This document shows, piece by piece, positions 1 to 11,958 of a DNA stretch of 64,000 bases. The notes below the pieces were generated by a model. The model searched no databases. It had not been told where the DNA came from and saw only the letters and a list, made by a program, of their open reading frames with translations. Both the position numbers and the translations under genes were made by a program. Position 1 is the first letter of the stretch. Every line of letters begins with the position of its first letter. Origin of the DNA: Azolla caroliniana (taxonomy: Eukaryota; Polypodiophyta); contig JBHGNT010000003.1 in assembly GCA_043228905.1 (NCBI GenBank), forward strand, positions 1,116,001 to 1,180,000. The letters run 5' to 3'.

Positions 1-586
1 ACCACTTCTCCTTGTGTGCATCAATCATGGCTTCTTCATAGCATTCAGGTTCCCCTTCACCAGTCAAGAGAATATATTGATTGGGTGGATACTGAGAGGA
101 GGCCTTCCTTTGTCTTAGTGGATATCTTCTTCCTTCAAAAATCGGTTCAGATTCAGTTTCTTTTGCCACTCATCTTCCGAATCAGATTCATGTGCATCAG
201 TTTGTTGTTGTGTGTTGGCTGACTCAAATTCGGTTTCATCAACCGGTTGTTGTTTGCCGACTGGTTGTGTGGAAGTGGGATCGACTAGTGCCGACTCTAT
301 ACTAGTAGTCGACTGGGAAGACGACTCAGGTCTTTGTTGTCTCCAGTCTTCGATTGTCTTGTCTTCCATGATTATAACATCATGACTTCTTATCAAGGAG
401 ATCCCACATCCTATACCCGAACTCATCTTCCGAGTACCCCAAGAATATGCAAGCCTTGGGCTTGCTATCCAGCGTTGACCTCTGATCTTTAGCAACATGC
501 ACATAAGCCAAACATCCGAACACCCTTAAATACTGATAGGACACATTCCTTCCTGTGCCTCGTGGGCCATGGCCATTTTCTATCAT
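1..586 (-). mobile_element. Ty1/copia pol fragment (end of integrase to start of reverse transcriptase)
   Basis: On the minus strand a broken reading frame gives the end of a copia integrase region (VFGCLAYVHVAKDQ, then FLGYSEDEFGYRMWDL, at about 400-560). An acidic linker follows, and near the left edge there is an RT entry motif (GEGEPECYEEAM, then DAHKEKW). The order is that of copia pol, and the copia element at 16775-21718 has very similar motifs in the same order. The frame shifts around 400 (the FLGY frame ends at 380, the linker frame starts upstream of it), so the piece is dead. The element continues left of the window. It is most likely the other part of the copia whose gag and protease lie at 3560-4898, with the same orientation and expected order, but the link is not proven. 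Confidence 0.85.
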
Positions 587-964
587 TGTATATGTAGGAT
601 TTATTCCTAGTACTCACCCCTTTCTATGTTTAATCTCTTCTTTAGGGTTTTTTTGCTAACCAAGGTTCAAGTCTGACATCCATCTTCTAATTTTGATGGG
701 CACTGCCAGGTCATTTCTGTTCACTGAAGGCGTGCAAGTAGTTTATGTTCGTGGCAATGAAAAGAGAACTATACAAATAAGGAGGAAGTTTCAGTCTTTT
801 CTTTTGCTACATTTTTCACTGAATTTTTCTACACAAAAAACAATATCTCGACTGTAAGACGCCGAATTCCAAAGCATCAAAATATAAATATAGGTATACA
901 GCCTGCGTGATTCGAAATCAGAATGCTACCCATGTTATTGTCACAATTCTTAGGAGATCACTTC
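587..964. other. Intergenic, no gene seen
   Basis: AT-rich sequence between the copia fragment and the stop codon of the first P450 pseudogene. No coding signal, RNA gene or clear repeat is visible. Confidence 0.6.
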
Positions 965-2631
965 TCATGGGACTCGAGGATTAAGGAGGATAGGGAGGCC
1001 TTTTACAGGGAAGGGCAATGGGTCCACCACAATGACTTCGTTAGGGTTCTCGAGAACCCATGAGAACTGAGTGACCAAGCGATAGAGGATCATCAGTATT
1101 TCCATGCGTGCGGATTCGTTGCCCGGACACATCCTTGGGCCCCCACCGAATGGGACGAATGTGAATGGAGCTGGGCCTGCTCCTTCGAAGCGCGATGGAT
1201 CAAACTTGTCTGGATTGGGGAAATACTTCGGGTTCGATGAGTGAGTTCACTGACCACATTATCTGTGTGCAGGAAAAAATGCATGATATATATCATTTTG
1301 TTAGGTGTTCGATTAGAACCTCAAGAGAAGTGAGAGCTAATAAGAGTTGTGATTTTTGTGACCTTCCATGACTTTGGGATCCTAAACCCATCGAAGATCA
1401 TGTCTTCGGGTGCCAACCTGAATGATCCCTGTGATGGTGGCATTAACCTCATCGATTCCTGAACCACTCTCCATGAAAGCTTCATCTTCTGTATACCTCC
1501 CCAATTCAAGAGCTCGCCGGGGGCCTTGCTTGCTGCTATCTCCTTGTTCTTTGAACACCACCAAAAAACAAGCCTTTTAATGCAAATCCATGAAGGGATC
1601 AAATAAGATTTCGCATTTATCACAAGAGAGGCAACACAAACCTCTGTAAACCTCCTCCATTATGTGGGGATTAGATGCAAGATATTTGTAGGTCATGGTG
1701 GCTACAATCTTGCTGGTATCATGGCCTGCAAAGAGCATCATGAGGATGTTGTCCTTCACCTCCTTATCAGACAAAAATTGGCCATGCTCATCTGTATATG
1801 CAAGAAATCCGGAGAGGATGTCTGGATGCTCAGTGACAGAGCCAGCATCCATATCTCTCCTTCTCTCATCGATCCATACCTGCAACTGCTTTCTTATCAC
1901 GTCAGAAGCTGCGAGCGATTTATTATATCTCGTTCCAGGAATGTTGATCGGTATCTGCATCATGCCTTTCACCATGGTATTGAAAGGAATAAGGAGCATA
2001 TCTTGATCTTCTCTGTCCGGTCGGCTAACAAGAACCTCGCAAGCTATGGAGAACATGAGCTTCTTCATTAGGGGGAAGAGAAGGACATTGGATTTGCCTT
2101 CAAGATGCTCACTGATGAACCTGAGGAGGATGAGATCGACTCGGCTCGGCTCGTGTATCTTTCCAAGGATTCAGATCTCAGGAATGTGACTAGGGCATTC
2201 CGAATCCGACTGGCGCGAGCTCCGACACGAACAATCAGGGATTCAGTCCCGATAATCTTGATGAAACTGGTGGGCCAAGAGGCGTGGACGTTAGAGAAGG
2301 CTGCCTTGTTAAAGGGCTAGCAAGAACAACTGTTGGGAAAGCTACTATGCTCGTCTTGAAGGTCTGTCCATAGGCTGAGATGCGGTCATTGATGAATTTC
2401 CATGGGATCCCTTGCCTCTGTGTTCTGAGAAGCTCTAGGGTTTCACCGATGAAGGGAAGGCCGAAAAGACCCCGGAGGTAAGGGAAGTTTCTTCTCTTGC
2501 TGGATCTTATTCTTCTTGCTTGAAGGTCTCCATAGCTGATGTAGTAGCCCTGCTATGAGAAGTGGTAGAGGCAGAATAAGCTCAAGTATGAGCTCCAAAG
2601 GGGAGATGGTACAGGTGAAGAACAAAGCCAT
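965..2631 (-). pseudogene. CYP716-type cytochrome P450 pseudogene 1
   Basis: This has the same three-exon layout as the complete genes at 43289 and 53741. Exon 1 is 2631-1642 (ATG at 2631, hydrophobic anchor, PPG hinge, I-helix AGHDTS), exon 2 about 1551-1363 (ESMR of the ExxR motif) and exon 3 1262-965 (heme loop [12 protein letters not shown], stop at 967-965). Defects visible: an extra base just after the PPG hinge (about 2465) shifts the frame; a second break lies near 2070-2130; the exon 2 acceptor reads CAA where the sister genes have CAG; exon 3 lacks two single bases near its start (298 bp against 300). The heme loop itself is intact, so the loss is probably not ancient. Members of this family oxidise terpenoid skeletons at the ER membrane; this copy cannot make the enzyme. 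Confidence 0.9.
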
Positions 2632-2664
2632 AGCCAAGCTTCCCAACTTCAGATGGTATGCACC

Positions 2665-2700
2665 CTCTGCATCTGCCTCTGCCTCTGCCTCTGCTTCTCC
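2665..2700. repeat. (CTCTGC)n microsatellite
   Basis: Short hexamer run just upstream of the pseudogene 1 start codon, in what was its 5' leader. Confidence 0.85.
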
Positions 2701-2944
2701 ATCAATAATTTTGGAGAGTGGAAAATGGTTATGTATGCATGCATTAAAAAGCTTCTCAATTCTGATGGTGGCCAAGAGTCCACGTCCTTCCATGGATATT
2801 TCACAATTTTTGTCATGTGGTTGATTTCCTGCATAGACCTAAGACTACCCACACACATTCCTATTGTCACTATTCAAATTTCTAATGTAGAACAAACAAA
2901 CATTGAAGTTCATAAACCCTTGCTACTAATTGAAATTTCAATGT

Positions 2945-3330
2945 AGAACCTCATTCTCTCGAAATTCGCTTGGGAGTGTGACACGACAATGAGGCCATGT
3001 CAATACGAAATGTAGAGCGTTGTCGTGATGTGGCAGGCCCGAATATGGGAAGTGGCTAAAAAGAAGATTAACGAATGGAGTGAAGGTGTGCGTGAAAGGC
3101 CAAAAAGGTAATTCTCACTATTTATCAATAGGTATATAAGTTAATAGAAAAATGAGGGGTTTTTAGTGCTTGCCAAAATATTTTTCTATGTCTTCTTTTT
3201 GTGTGCTGTCTTCTGTGTGTGTGCTGTTCACCATTTTTCTGTGCAGAAAAACAATAGCTCGTCTGCTTCCCGTTGCTCATACAATAGTGGTATGAGAGCA
3301 TGGACTATATGCAAGACATTGTTTGTGGTA
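2945..3330 (+). mobile_element. LTR end with tRNA-Met type primer-binding site
   Basis: Position 3288-3299 reads TGGTATGAGAGC, one base away from the usual plant copia primer-binding site TGGTATCAGAGC. It follows pyrimidine-rich sequence typical of the end of an LTR. Upstream (3010-3110) is sequence related to 49910-50010 (shared GTGATGTGGC and GGCTAAAA blocks), suggesting the same LTR family. The start of the LTR could not be fixed and no gag follows, because another element begins at 3529. Confidence 0.55.
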
Positions 3331-3559
3331 GGAATCACTCGTTTTCCCCTCTGTCTTTGCTCCTCTACGTATGTTGTTTTGTCAAGAACTCGTCGAATAG
3401 AGGTAATATCTAGTACTTGCTACTGTTGCAACTCATTCTTTCACTCTTTTGTGATCCAGTTTTTCTCTAGAACACACCATTCAAGAGATATTTTCCCCTC
3501 TTTTTCGACCTAGAGATAGTAAACACATTGTCGTGAAGATTTTTGGCTATGGTGAGAAA

Positions 3560-4898
3560 ACCGGATGGAATGGGCAAAGTCGTCGATGTGCAACATGTGA
3601 CCGTCTCTCCGTCCCTTGGCTATGAGTCGGCCATCTTTCTCAATGAAATAGCCTTCGTTGTTGAAGCGGACTTGCATGCCTTGCTCCACGATTTGGCCGA
3701 CCAAGACCAAATTCTTCGTTATTGTGGGCACGTGCAAGACATTCTTGATGCAAGTTTGCTCGCCTTCTTTCCCGAATGGGACATTGCTGATGTGCCGAAT
3801 GGGATGTGTGGTGTCGTCACCTGTCTCTATGACGTCGGGTCGATCGAGTGTGCGCAAATCACTAAACCACTCTTCGTGGGATGTCATGTGATGTGAGGTG
3901 CTGGAATTGATGAACCACACGTCTTCCGAGTTGGAGGTGCTTGTGGAGTTGGAAGCCGTCATAGAGTTCGCTCTATGTCTCATTACGAATAGACCACTGT
4001 AGTCGTCGTATTTGGAGTTGTTGGCGTAGTTTGTGAGTTGTTAGCTTGTTGAAGCCGACTCGCTTCTTTTTTTCCGACACTCCTCTTCGCGGTGCCCGAT
4101 TTTGCCGCAATAGTTGCAAGCAATGAGCCACATTTGCCGACCTTGTTCGGCATGGAAGCTCCCCCTTCTTCTAAAGGTTCCTCGATGGCCTCCGTCTTGT
4201 TGTCGAAGGTTTGAGTTCCCTTCGTGAGATGGGCTGAATTGATCTCTTCTACCGCCTCGACCTCGTCATCGGCCACCATCCGAATTCGAGAAGAACATTT
4301 GTCCTTTTGACGTCTTGGTCTTGGTTCGGACGTGGTTCTCTTCAACCAACAACATTGATTGAAGGTCAAAGAACGCAGGAGGGGTTTTCCTCTCCAAGAT
4401 TGTCATCCTCAACAAGTCGAATCGTTGTGTGAGGCTGCCCAAGCATACTTGAACCATCTCATCTTCGTCGATGTTTATGTTGATGTAGCCAAGCGAGTCG
4501 CAAATGCTCTTGATCTTGCCGGTGTAGTCCGACACAAACATATCTTTTTGCCCAATGTTGTTCAACTCTTGTCGGAGTCGAAACTTTCAGGCGGTCGTGT
4601 TGGTGACGAACATCTTCTTCAAGTTCCCCCATCCCTCTTTAGGCGTCTCGGCGTCTCGAATGTGGCTAAGCATGTGATCGTCGACACATGTTGCCAAGCA
4701 ATACATGACTCAACTCGTGGCTTGCTCCCATGTTGCGTAGTCGGCGTTCTTTGTGTCGGGTCGATTTTCTTGTGCGTCGTTGATGTAACTCCAATACCCT
4801 TGGCCGACGAGGTATTGGGTTATCTTGTATTCCCAAGATGAATAATTGCTCCGGTCTAGCTTTTCGCTTGGGAGCGAGCTACCCATTTGTGTGTTCAT
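3560..4898 (-). mobile_element. Ty1/copia gag and protease fragment, degenerate
   Basis: Minus-strand gag starts at ATG 4898 (MNTQMGSSLPSEKLDR, then NYSSWEYKITQYLVGQGYW, the copia gag entry). It continues through NNIGQKDMFVSDYTGKIKSI (UBN2-type gag), a zinc knuckle (CNYCGKIGHREEEC) around 4090-4130, and a protease region around 3900-3940. There the catalytic DSGA motif is changed to NSST (DVWFINSSTSHHMT), so the protease would be inactive. The frame is broken at least twice (about 4270-4290 and 3983). Integrase and RT are absent here. The primer-binding site and LTR lie directly upstream at 5055-5505. Confidence 0.85.
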
Positions 4899-5054
4899 GT
4901 TGATTGTAGTGTCTTCCTTTTTGCTTTTCTTCCTTCAGTCACATACATTGATATGTAGCAGCACTACGGTAGTGGATAGCCAAAATTTGTCGTCGGCGTT
5001 TCGAACACACAATCACTGAGTCGGGTGGGCTTAGTGGATGTGTTAAAACCACAC

Positions 5055-5505
5055 GCTTTGATACCATGTTAAGAATTAGGTGAGTAATTAAGCAAGGGTT
5101 AATTAGTACCTAATTATGTGATTAAGTTAAGCGGAAGATTAAGTGATATGCGTGTGTATGTGTGTGAGAGGAAGAGAGAGAAGTACACTTATGAACAACA
5201 CAAGATGGGGGATGATTAACTCTATATTAAATTAGTATCATCATCATCAAATACAAAAATACCCACAATGAGGTATATATACATCTCATGTGCAAAGGTG
5301 CACATGTGTGAGTAGAATATAGGTACTACGGTGTAAGTCCTATATTAAATGTACTTAGGAGTGGAGGATCTAGAATATCCCACTTAAGTACAAGGTCCTA
5401 TATAAGGCGTTATAGTCAACACTCCTAACTAGATTCTATCTAGGTAACTGCGAAGTTACATGGTTGACTAAATAACTAAACTAAGTTGAGGTTGATCTCT
5501 CAACA
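5055..5505 (-). mobile_element. Copia 5' LTR and primer-binding site (minus strand)
   Basis: Read on the minus strand, TGGTATCAAAGC (5066-5055) is a primer-binding site complementary to initiator tRNA-Met. It directly follows an LTR end CTTAACA (last base 5067). The LTR appears to run to about 5505, where the plus strand reads CTCTCAACA. This gives about 439 bp with TG...CA ends on both strands. The outer boundary is less certain by a few bases. Confidence 0.65.
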
Positions 5506-7990
5506 ACAAAGTAATGCGGAAATAAAAAAACAACAAAGGCACAGAATACACGGTTTTACGTGGAAACCCTAAACGGGGAAAACCACAGGAACAGAGATTC
5601 CACTATATCAAACGATACACAAGTAGGAACAGCTTACAACACTCTGGCCGCAAAGTGTAACAGCCTCACAAGGCTCTTAGCATTCAAAGCTTTTGTAGCT
5701 ATGGTGCCACTCGTGCTCTCTCTCTCTCACACGCTCTCTCTTATGTTCACCCTATTCTCCACACACTCTGATCTACTCTGATCTGTTCTACATACTAAAG
5801 TTTGCCCTAGGTGTATTTATACTTGTACACTCTTTGAGCTATCAACAAATGTGACTCTACTACTACTAATTATATTGTTATAGTCGTGGTTAATCAACCG
5901 ATTGGTTGACTAGTCGATTCGACTAACCGACTCTTCTATCGACTGTCCAATCAACATGACTAGTCGGCCTTGTCATCAACCCTCCGGTCGGCCCAACTAG
6001 TCAGTCATGTCTTCGACTTAATCTCCCCCTCACTGTCGACTCTCCATGTCGACACTCACATAATCAACCTTCATGTCATCAATTGTCGGCTCTTGGCACA
6101 ACCAGTTGGCTCCTTCCATAGGAGGGACATATTCCTAACATGTTGCACATCCCGTTTTTATTCGTCCCACTCGGGTTTCTCATCGTAGCCGAAAATCCTC
6201 ACGACAACATTCTCATTCCTCTTCTTTAAGTTACAAGTTTTGCGTGTGTCTTCTCTGAGTTGCGTGTGGTCTATTCTTCATTTCCTCTTCTTCTTCGACT
6301 ATTCTTTGTCTAGGCTTTCGACACTTGTGTGGAGGCAATAAGGAGGCAGCAAGCTAGCACGCCAATCGTTCGTAGGAAGGATGGAGTGGCACGAGAACTT
6401 TACCTCGTTTCGAGGTATCGTATCTGTCAAAGGTAGTTGCGGTCTTGGCGGCCCACTCGACTCACCTACACTAGAAGTTTCACTCCTCTCACTTTTATCT
6501 CTTTCTTGAGCTTGTGGTTAACTTGAGGTAACTACCACTAATGTAATCCCTCCCCTCTTTGAAACTTGTAAAACTCTATTCTATAAAGGGTCCTCTTGAT
6601 GTAATCTTGAATCTACTTCTTAGTTCAAGGTCATTTTTTTAAACTCGTGCTCATCACGTTAATAATGTGTTTATACTTTTTGTCAAGAGTTCGAGATGAC
6701 CTAGTTCGTATATGCAAACTCTAACAACTGCATGTTCTGAGCGTTTTTTTGAGGTTTCGACATGTGTTTCCACGACGAAGCCCTTTCCACGAGTAAGCCC
6801 TTTCGACTAAGTTGAACCCTTTCCATGAGTAAGCGATTCCATGACGAAGCCTCTCCACGATGAAGCCCTTTCCACAACAAAGCCTTTCCACGACTAAGCC
6901 TTTTTTTCCACAACTTAGCCCTTTCTTTGACAAACACCAACTTTTGACACACTTAGAGACCCTAGTCTTTTTGACTTTGGGATCTTACTCGACCCTAACT
7001 CTTCGAGTCCTTTGAACCTTAGCATTCTCCCTGGTCCAAGACCCCCTGTAGTCCTGTTCAAGTAGTACATATGCACGCATTTACGTGACAACAGGACCAT
7101 TGGGGACTTGAGCCAATGAAGAGATTGCTTTTCACAATGAAGAGATGAGAGTGTCAGCAAATGAGTTGAAATTCCCGCCTGGTGGGAGACTTCGCTTGTA
7201 TTTAGCCATTGGGTGTGCCTGGTCATGTAAATGTACCCATAAGTGTTGTGGTAGTAGATTTGTGTTTAAGTGAAACTCAACAGTTGCCTGCAATAGTAGA
7301 TTTGTGTTTAAGTGTTCTTGTGCATTTGTTATAAATGTTAGCGTGAAGTTGTATGTGTGAGTGCTTCTGGATATAATTGAGTGCTAGTGCGAGTGTACAT
7401 GGACCTACACATGCAAATCTGCATAAATAGTATATGTTGTTATTGATTGCATGTGTGCATGTAAATGGCGTCAAACTAGGTGTAAAGCCAAGTAAAGCCT
7501 ATGCTTGAAAGTGGGGATGGGTTGGAATTCTGCTTCCCACCGAATAATCGTTTGAAAGTCTGAAAATTCTTTAGGTGATGTGGAATGATATCTCATAGAA
7601 TTTCAATTGCAAACGAGTGATGAGGTTCCTTCTTATTGAGAGTCTCAAATGTAGAGTGTGGGTGGAAGACCAATTGAGTGTACAGGTAAACAAAAGACAA
7701 TATCCACACTCGAGGGTTGCCCGATTTTGATTTAACATCAAGGAGACATTCATTGACATGCTCCTCCATGCCTATTAATGGCGCAAGTGTGCCTAATTGA
7801 TAATTGTTCCTCTTGTAACATCTTTAAAGATATGATAATTGGGCCTCTTGTGACATCTCTAAAGATATTATAGATTTGGAGCTACCGCAAGCATAGAAAG
7901 GTGACGAATACGAATGCATAGAAATAAATAATACATACACAACTTGGATGTTTACACTAGTTGTTATTGCAATTAGTGTGGTAAACCGAA
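5506..7990. other. Gene-free stretch with retrotransposon-like debris
   Basis: 5530-6130 contains sequence related to copia flanks (a TTTTACGTGGAAACCC block and repeated CGACTAGTCGG-like words). 6207-6700 resembles LTR leader sequence but has no primer-binding site that I can identify. 6750-6930 is a degenerate short repeat of CCTTTCCACGA-like words. 7000-7990 shows nothing recognisable. No open frame here looks coding. Confidence 0.5.
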
Positions 7991-9945
7991 TTATGCAATA
8001 TGAGGAGTGAGGAGAATAGGAGGCCCCTTCACAGGGAATGGAATGGGATCCACCACAACAGATTCATTAGGGTCCTCGAGAGCCCACGAGAACTGAGTAA
8101 CTAAGTGATGGGGAGCCATCACTATTACCATGCGTGCGAACTCGTTGCCGGACACATCCTTGAGCCCCCCTCCGAATGGGACAAATGTGAACGGGGCTGA
8201 GCCAGCCCGTTCGAACCTCTCCGGCTCCGGAAATACTTGGGGTTCCAATGAGTCGAGTGGGCAGACCAATAAATCTGTGCAGAAAAAAAGAAGCATGATG
8301 GATCAAAATGATTTATTGCTCTCTCATGAATTTGATTGGGGACAGAAAGACAAGACAAATAAATCTGTGGAGAAAAAAAAAAATGCATGATGGATCAAAA
8401 TGATTTGGTGCTCTCTCATGAATTTGATTGGGGACAGACAGACAGACAGACAAGACAAATAAATCTGTGCAGAAAAACAAATGCATGATGGATCAAAATG
8501 ATTTGGTGATCTGTCATGAATTTGATTGGGGACAGACAGACAGACAGACAAGACAAATAAATCCGTGCAGAAAAAAAATGCATGATGGATCAAAATGATT
8601 TTGTGCTCTGTCATGAATTTGATTGGGGACAGACAGACAAACAGACAAGACAAATAAATCTGTGCAGAAAAAAAATGCATGATGGATCAAAATGATTTTG
8701 TGCTCTGTCATGAATTTGATTGGGGACAGACAGACAAATAAATCTGTGCAGAAAAAAAAATGCATGATGGATCAAAATGATTTTGTGCTCTGTCATGAAT
8801 TTGATTGGGGACAGACAGACAGACAAAACACAGGAGAGAAGAGGGCTCTGACCTTCCATGATTTGGGGATACTGAAGCCATGGAAGCTCATATCTTCTGA
8901 TGGCACTCTGAATGACCCTGACACGGGCGGCACCAGCCTCATCGATTCCTGAACCATTCTCCATGAAAGCTTCATCTTCTGTATATCTCCCCAGTTCAAA
9001 TTCTTGCCGGGGGCTTTGCGTGCAGCGATCTCCTTGTTCTCTGAGCACCACCAAAAACACATACAAATCATCAGACTTTATGGTGCACTGATCAAGAAAT
9101 GAGAATAATTTTGGGGTGGGGCAACAAACAAAACCTACCTCTGTAAACCTCATCTATTATGTGGGGATTAGATGCAACATATTTGCAGGCCATGGTGGCT
9201 ACAGAAGTGCTGGTATCATGGCCTGCAAAGAGCAACAGGAGGATGTTGTCCTTGATGGCCTCATCAGAAAATGGTTCTCCTTGCTCATCCCTATAGTTGA
9301 GAAAGCCGGAGAGGATGTCTGGATGTTGTGTCCTTCACCTCCTTATCCGCTAAAGCTTCTCCATGTTCATCCTTATATGTGAGCAGGCCGGAGAGGATGT
9401 CTTGCTGCTCAGTGACCAAACAAGAAGCCATGTCTCTCCTTCTCTCATTGATCCAAACCTGCAAATGCTTTCTTATCTCATCAGAAGCTTCAAGAGTTTT
9501 GTGATATCTGGTTCCAGGGATGCGGATTGGTATGTGAAGGAGGCCTTTCACCATTGTGGCGAAGGGAAGAAGGAGCAGATCTTGATCCTTTCCATCGGAT
9601 CGACCTACAAGAACCTTACAAGCTATGCAGAAGGTGAGTTTCTTCATTAAGGGGAAGAAAAGGATGTTGGATTTGCCTGCAAATTGCTCCTTAATGGACG
9701 TGAAGAGGATGAGATTGACACTGCTCATCTATCACTGCAATGATTCAGGCTGCAAGAATAGAGATCCAACGTAAGGAGCGAGATCTGGCCAGATCATGCT
9801 AGCAGGCCATAAGGCATAGCTGTTAGAGATCCGGCCTGGAGGTAAAGGCAGTCTCTTCTCTTGATGGCTTATTATTCATCTTGCTTGGAGGTCTCCATAG
9901 CTGCTGCAACCCTGCTATGGGGAAGAGGAGTAGAGACAGAGTAAG
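7991..9945 (-). pseudogene. CYP716-type cytochrome P450 pseudogene 2
   Basis: Exon 3 is 8274-7991, exon 2 9040-8853, and exon 1 from about 9945 down to 9139. Splice sites match the complete paralogues (exon 1 ends ACAGAG before GT; exon 2 begins AGAACAAGG after CTCAG). Exon 2 keeps ENKEIAA...[13 protein letters not shown] and ESMR. Defects: no start codon (the sequence stops short of the membrane anchor); large deletions between about 9700 and 9850 remove most of the N-terminal half; a partial internal duplication lies at 9290-9400; exon 3 is 284 bp and its heme loop is scrambled (FGGGLKDVSGNEF, no cysteine in frame). Intron 2 is expanded by a minisatellite that includes the 3' splice site. 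Confidence 0.9.
8272..8830. repeat. Minisatellite, about six 84-102 bp units, covering an intron/exon border
   Basis: Units carry AAATAAATCTGTGCAG, a poly-A run, then ATGCATGATGGATCAAAATG, TCATGAATTTGATTGGGG and a variable (CAGA)n block. Copies of the CTGTGCAG word lie near 8274, 8362, 8464, 8565, 8659 and 8743. On the minus strand each unit repeats the pseudogene 2 exon 3 acceptor region and the first codons of exon 3. Unit length varies with the number of CAGA repeats. Confidence 0.9.
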
Positions 9946-10284
9946 CAAAAAGGTTTGATTGATGCATATATATATAATATTATGTATATATGTATATACT
10001 ACATATATATATATATATAAATGATTTGCCTATGATTGGACTGGATTGCAATGGGTTCATTAATGATCATTCATGATATCCCAACAAATAATATCATAAT
10101 AGTTCTTGGCAGATTGCTTAGAAGAAATTGACCACAAATGTGGCATAGAATGGAGGCCACATAAATATTAAGAGGGCCTATTATTACGAAATGATGAGAA
10201 CATAAGACCCATCAGGGGTGCACAAAATCTTCCTTTTCTTTTTCATGGGCAAGGTTGTCACCTATGCAAAGCGTCCCTAGAAAT
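9946..10284. other. Intergenic with AT microsatellite
   Basis: 9968-10022 is a (TATA/TATG)n run. The rest has no gene or recognisable element. Confidence 0.6.
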
Positions 10285-10924
10285 TAACAATCGGCAACGG
10301 TTTGGTTTGGTATGGTTCGAGAGTGTGAAAATTGAACCGTTTAAAACTTTCGAAACTTGAACCGAACCGAACCAAGAAACCATTTAAACTGAACCATTAG
10401 AAAAAATCCAAACAGTTTTTTTTTTTCTTTTCCAAAAATAATATTCTTCATTAGTAGAATTCGGCATACATGAGGAAATTATTAAGCTAAAACATTACAA
10501 TGGCTTTAGCCATGATGACCTATGAAAACCAAAATATAATGCATTCTAAGATTCTTTTCACCTTCTCACCCAACATTTTGGCAATAACTTCACGGCACAA
10601 AGCTATTACCCTTGTTTGCCTAGCATGTGAAAAAATCCAAACTGTTAAAACCGTGGTTTCGTGGTTTGGTTCCAATTCTCAACTTTGGTCAAAATTCAAA
10701 ATTCAATTTTTTTTTATTATTTCAAAATTTTAAAGATTTTTCCTAAAATGTGAGAATTAGGCTTAAAAATGTAAAGGTTGTTTAAAATATATAAAAACCA
10801 CCAAACCGTTAAAAAAAAACTTGAACCTGAACCGAACCAACCGAACTATTCAAACCGTTAAGCCATTAAGGTGCGGTTTCACAGTTCGGTTCGGTTCAAA
10901 CCACCGAACCATAGCCGATTGTTA
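10285..10924. mobile_element. MITE, family A (ATCGGCAATGG ends), 640 bp
   Basis: The left end reads TAACAATCGGCAACGGTTTG and the right end is an inverted match ending GCCGATTGTTA. The sub-terminal regions are rich in GAACCGAACC / GGTTCGGTTC repeats that can pair. The length almost equals the related 642-bp element at 48509-49150. Internal sequence is AT-rich and does not code. Shorter relatives lie at 38193-38323 and 42249-42399. Confidence 0.7.
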
Positions 10925-11678
10925 CTAAGAATCTTGGCCTTTCCTTCTTTCTTTTCTCTAGCCTTGTCGTTAATAATAAAAAAGACCATATTCCCAACGG
11001 TAGGAAAAGTCTCCAATTGTTGTGGTAAAGGGGATTAGTGGGGACATGATCCAAGTTTTCTACATAAGAATTTCATATTTCGGGATCCTTGATGGAGATT
11101 GAGTTTCAAGGTTCTCTTATACATTATCGAACAGTGGAGTCGAGACTTTCATGTCCACACAAACACTACCTCTTTGACTTAAAATTTTACTTTATATACC
11201 ACCATGCTCTCCTCTCCATGTCTGCATCTCTTGCTTTGATTCTTAGGCTCCTAGAGTTTGATTTTAAAGTCAACATTCACAAACAATAAATGGATTCAGA
11301 ACCATCCGTCCTGATTATGTATTTCTGGGCATTGTAATGAGGCCCCTTACAATTCATTCGATATTTGATTATAGATATATGTATCTTATTCTATATATAA
11401 TCTGTGCCTTGCAGCTAATGTAAAGAATTCAAATGCAATTCCTTAAGATCTAGAGGAAACAATGAATTATAGCGACCAAATCTACCAGCAAAAAAGCTTG
11501 TGAATAGATATCATCAGAGTAATTATATAACTTTAATCCTTGACCCAACCAGTGAATGAAGGACATGATAGTGATTTACTTTGGCTTTCAAGCAAATGTG
11601 GTGTGCGCCTTTGACAAGAACTTTTAACTTGTATTCATAGTAATGAACTAGATTGAAAATAAATATATCTATATCTAA

Positions 11679-11711
<33 letters not shown>

Positions 11712-11958
11712 ATCTATATTAGATAACTTAGAGTTATAACATAAGTTGTTAATATATATAATATGATTCCACAATAAGTTAGACCTACATAGTACACTGA
11801 ATGGGGGTAGACTATCAGAACCTCATGCACTTTTATCAGTTTATGTTTAACTTGGACCGAAGATGTTCATGCATATGAATTGTGTGCATCACCCCCTCTA
11901 GTGGAACACCTTTCATATCCTCATACTTCCAAGTGAGACATCATTGAATGAAAAATAT
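10925..11958. other. Intergenic, no gene seen
   Basis: AT-rich. A (TATG)n microsatellite lies at about 11686-11712. No coding or RNA signal found. Confidence 0.6.

Larger units (their letters stand above)
3529..6206. mobile_element. Composite LTR-like insertion with TGTCGTGAAG termini and ACAT target duplication
   Basis: The left end (3529) reads TGTCGTGAAGATTTTTGGCT and the right end is its inverted partner, ending CTCACGACA at 6206; similarity runs about 33 bp inward. ACAT flanks both ends (3525-3528 and 6207-6210). The same outer motif bounds the solo LTRs at 21973, 51137 and 58578 and the gypsy LTR at 60832, so this is best read as an LTR-type unit. Its interior is occupied by copia gag/protease and a copia LTR on the minus strand. 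Whether the copia inserted into the unit or the unit is a rearranged compound cannot be told. Confidence 0.6.

Noticed and set aside
3529-6206. A cut-and-paste DNA transposon with 33-bp inverted repeats
   Set aside because: The same terminal motif bounds proven LTRs elsewhere in the window (with primer-binding site and gag at 60832), so an LTR-type unit with a copia nested in it is more likely.
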